In this document: positions 5,683 through 5,971 of the stretch, one piece after another
How the letters are laid out: each line of letters opens with the position of its first letter
Position numbering within the stretch: the stretch's first letter is position 1
Assembly: GCA_022563625.1 (NCBI GenBank)
Contig: JADFNA010000120.1
Location: 1 to 5,971 of the forward strand
DNA from: Candidatus Zixiibacteriota bacterium
Lineage (GTDB): Bacteria > Zixibacteria > MSB-5A5 > GN15 > JACZUZ01
Reading direction: 5' to 3'
DNA length: 5,971 nt
Notes under the pieces: model-generated
What the model was told of the DNA's origin: nothing
Databases searched by the model: none
What the model saw: the letters and a program-made list of their open reading frames with translations, nothing else
Program-made: the position numbers and the translations under genes

Positions 5683-5971
5683 ATGCGCGCTTTGATAACA
5701 GGCATCACCGGACAGGACGGCTCATATTTGGCCGAACTGCTGCTTGAGAAGGGCTATGAAGTCGCGGGTATGGTGCGCCGCAGTTCGACCGAACCGTTTG
5801 AGCGGATAAAGCATATTCATGACCGGCTGACCCTGGTCCAGGCGGACCTGCTTGACCAACTCTCGCTGATCAGCGCCATCGAAGAAACCAAACCTGACGA
5901 GCTGTACAACCTGGCCGCGCAATCATTCGTGCCCACCAGCTGGAACCAGCCGTCGTTGACTGCCGCATATA
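5683..5971 (+). CDS. gmd: GDP-mannose 4,6-dehydratase, N-terminal part (cut by the right edge)
   Basis: The first 96 codons of a short-chain dehydrogenase/reductase-fold enzyme that converts GDP-D-mannose to GDP-4-keto-6-deoxy-D-mannose in the cytoplasm, the branch point to D-rhamnose, L-fucose, perosamine and related sugars. The start is the classic Gmd opening: [20 protein letters not shown] (4-23), containing the NADP-binding TGxxGxxG, followed by GMVRRSST (29-36), an Arg-rich turn typical of NADP use in Gmd, then LVQADLLD near 53-60 and [13 protein letters not shown] (75-87). The catalytic Ser/Tyr-x-x-x-Lys lies beyond the window. It is transcribed away from the exporter. The family includes close relatives (GDP-4-keto-6-deoxymannose reductase and other sugar dehydratases), but the TGQDGSYL and NLAAQSFV motifs favour Gmd. 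The same frame is open upstream to a stop at 5434; the start at 5683 is preferred because it begins directly at the first strand of the fold. Confidence 0.88.
   Translation, partial: MRALITGITGQDGSYLAELLLEKGYEVAGMVRRSSTEPFERIKHIHDRLTLVQADLLDQLSLISAIEETKPDELYNLAAQSFVPTSWNQPSLTAAY

Noticed and set aside
1..5971. Mobile elements, CRISPR arrays, tRNA or rRNA genes
   Set aside because: I saw no transposase motifs, terminal inverted repeats, regularly spaced repeats or RNA gene signatures on either strand.

Overview
The window is part of a cell-surface polysaccharide (exopolysaccharide, capsule or O-antigen type) locus from a diderm bacterium. The evidence is a large periplasmic/outer-membrane SLBB export protein beside a Wzz-type chain-length regulator, which only makes sense in a cell with an outer membrane. 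Base composition is moderate, roughly half G+C by eye. The many-SLBB exporter and the style of the Wzz N-terminal half recall uncultured FCB-type or delta-like Gram-negatives, but I cannot name the organism from this window.

Layout from left to right: (1) 1-63, minus strand, the first codons of an unidentified gene that runs off the left edge. (2) 81-1340, minus, UDP-N-acetylglucosamine 2-epimerase (wecB type). (3) 1369-2514, minus, Wzz/chain-length determinant. (4) 2515-2940, a 426-base gap with a strong minus-strand intrinsic terminator at 2790-2832 and, between it and the wzz start, two near-identical dyads, an extended -10-like element and a pair of 8-base direct repeats. (5) 2941-5265, minus, a 774-residue Wza-like export protein with about six SLBB repeats. 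(6) 5266-5682, a 417-base divergent intergenic region. (7) 5683-5971, plus, the start of GDP-mannose 4,6-dehydratase (gmd), cut by the right edge.

How they work together: WecB supplies UDP-ManNAc and Gmd supplies GDP-4-keto-6-deoxymannose, the precursor of sugars such as D-rhamnose, L-fucose or perosamine. The Wzz protein sets chain length in the inner membrane, and the SLBB protein would form the export channel to the outer membrane. The Wzz protein has no attached tyrosine-kinase domain. The genes fall into at least three transcription units: the exporter alone (ending at the terminator), wzz-wecB-next gene, and divergent gmd.

I found no mobile element, CRISPR array, tRNA or rRNA and no clearly new system. 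The most interesting part is the organised non-coding DNA between the exporter and wzz, which suggests that chain-length control and precursor supply are regulated separately from the exporter.
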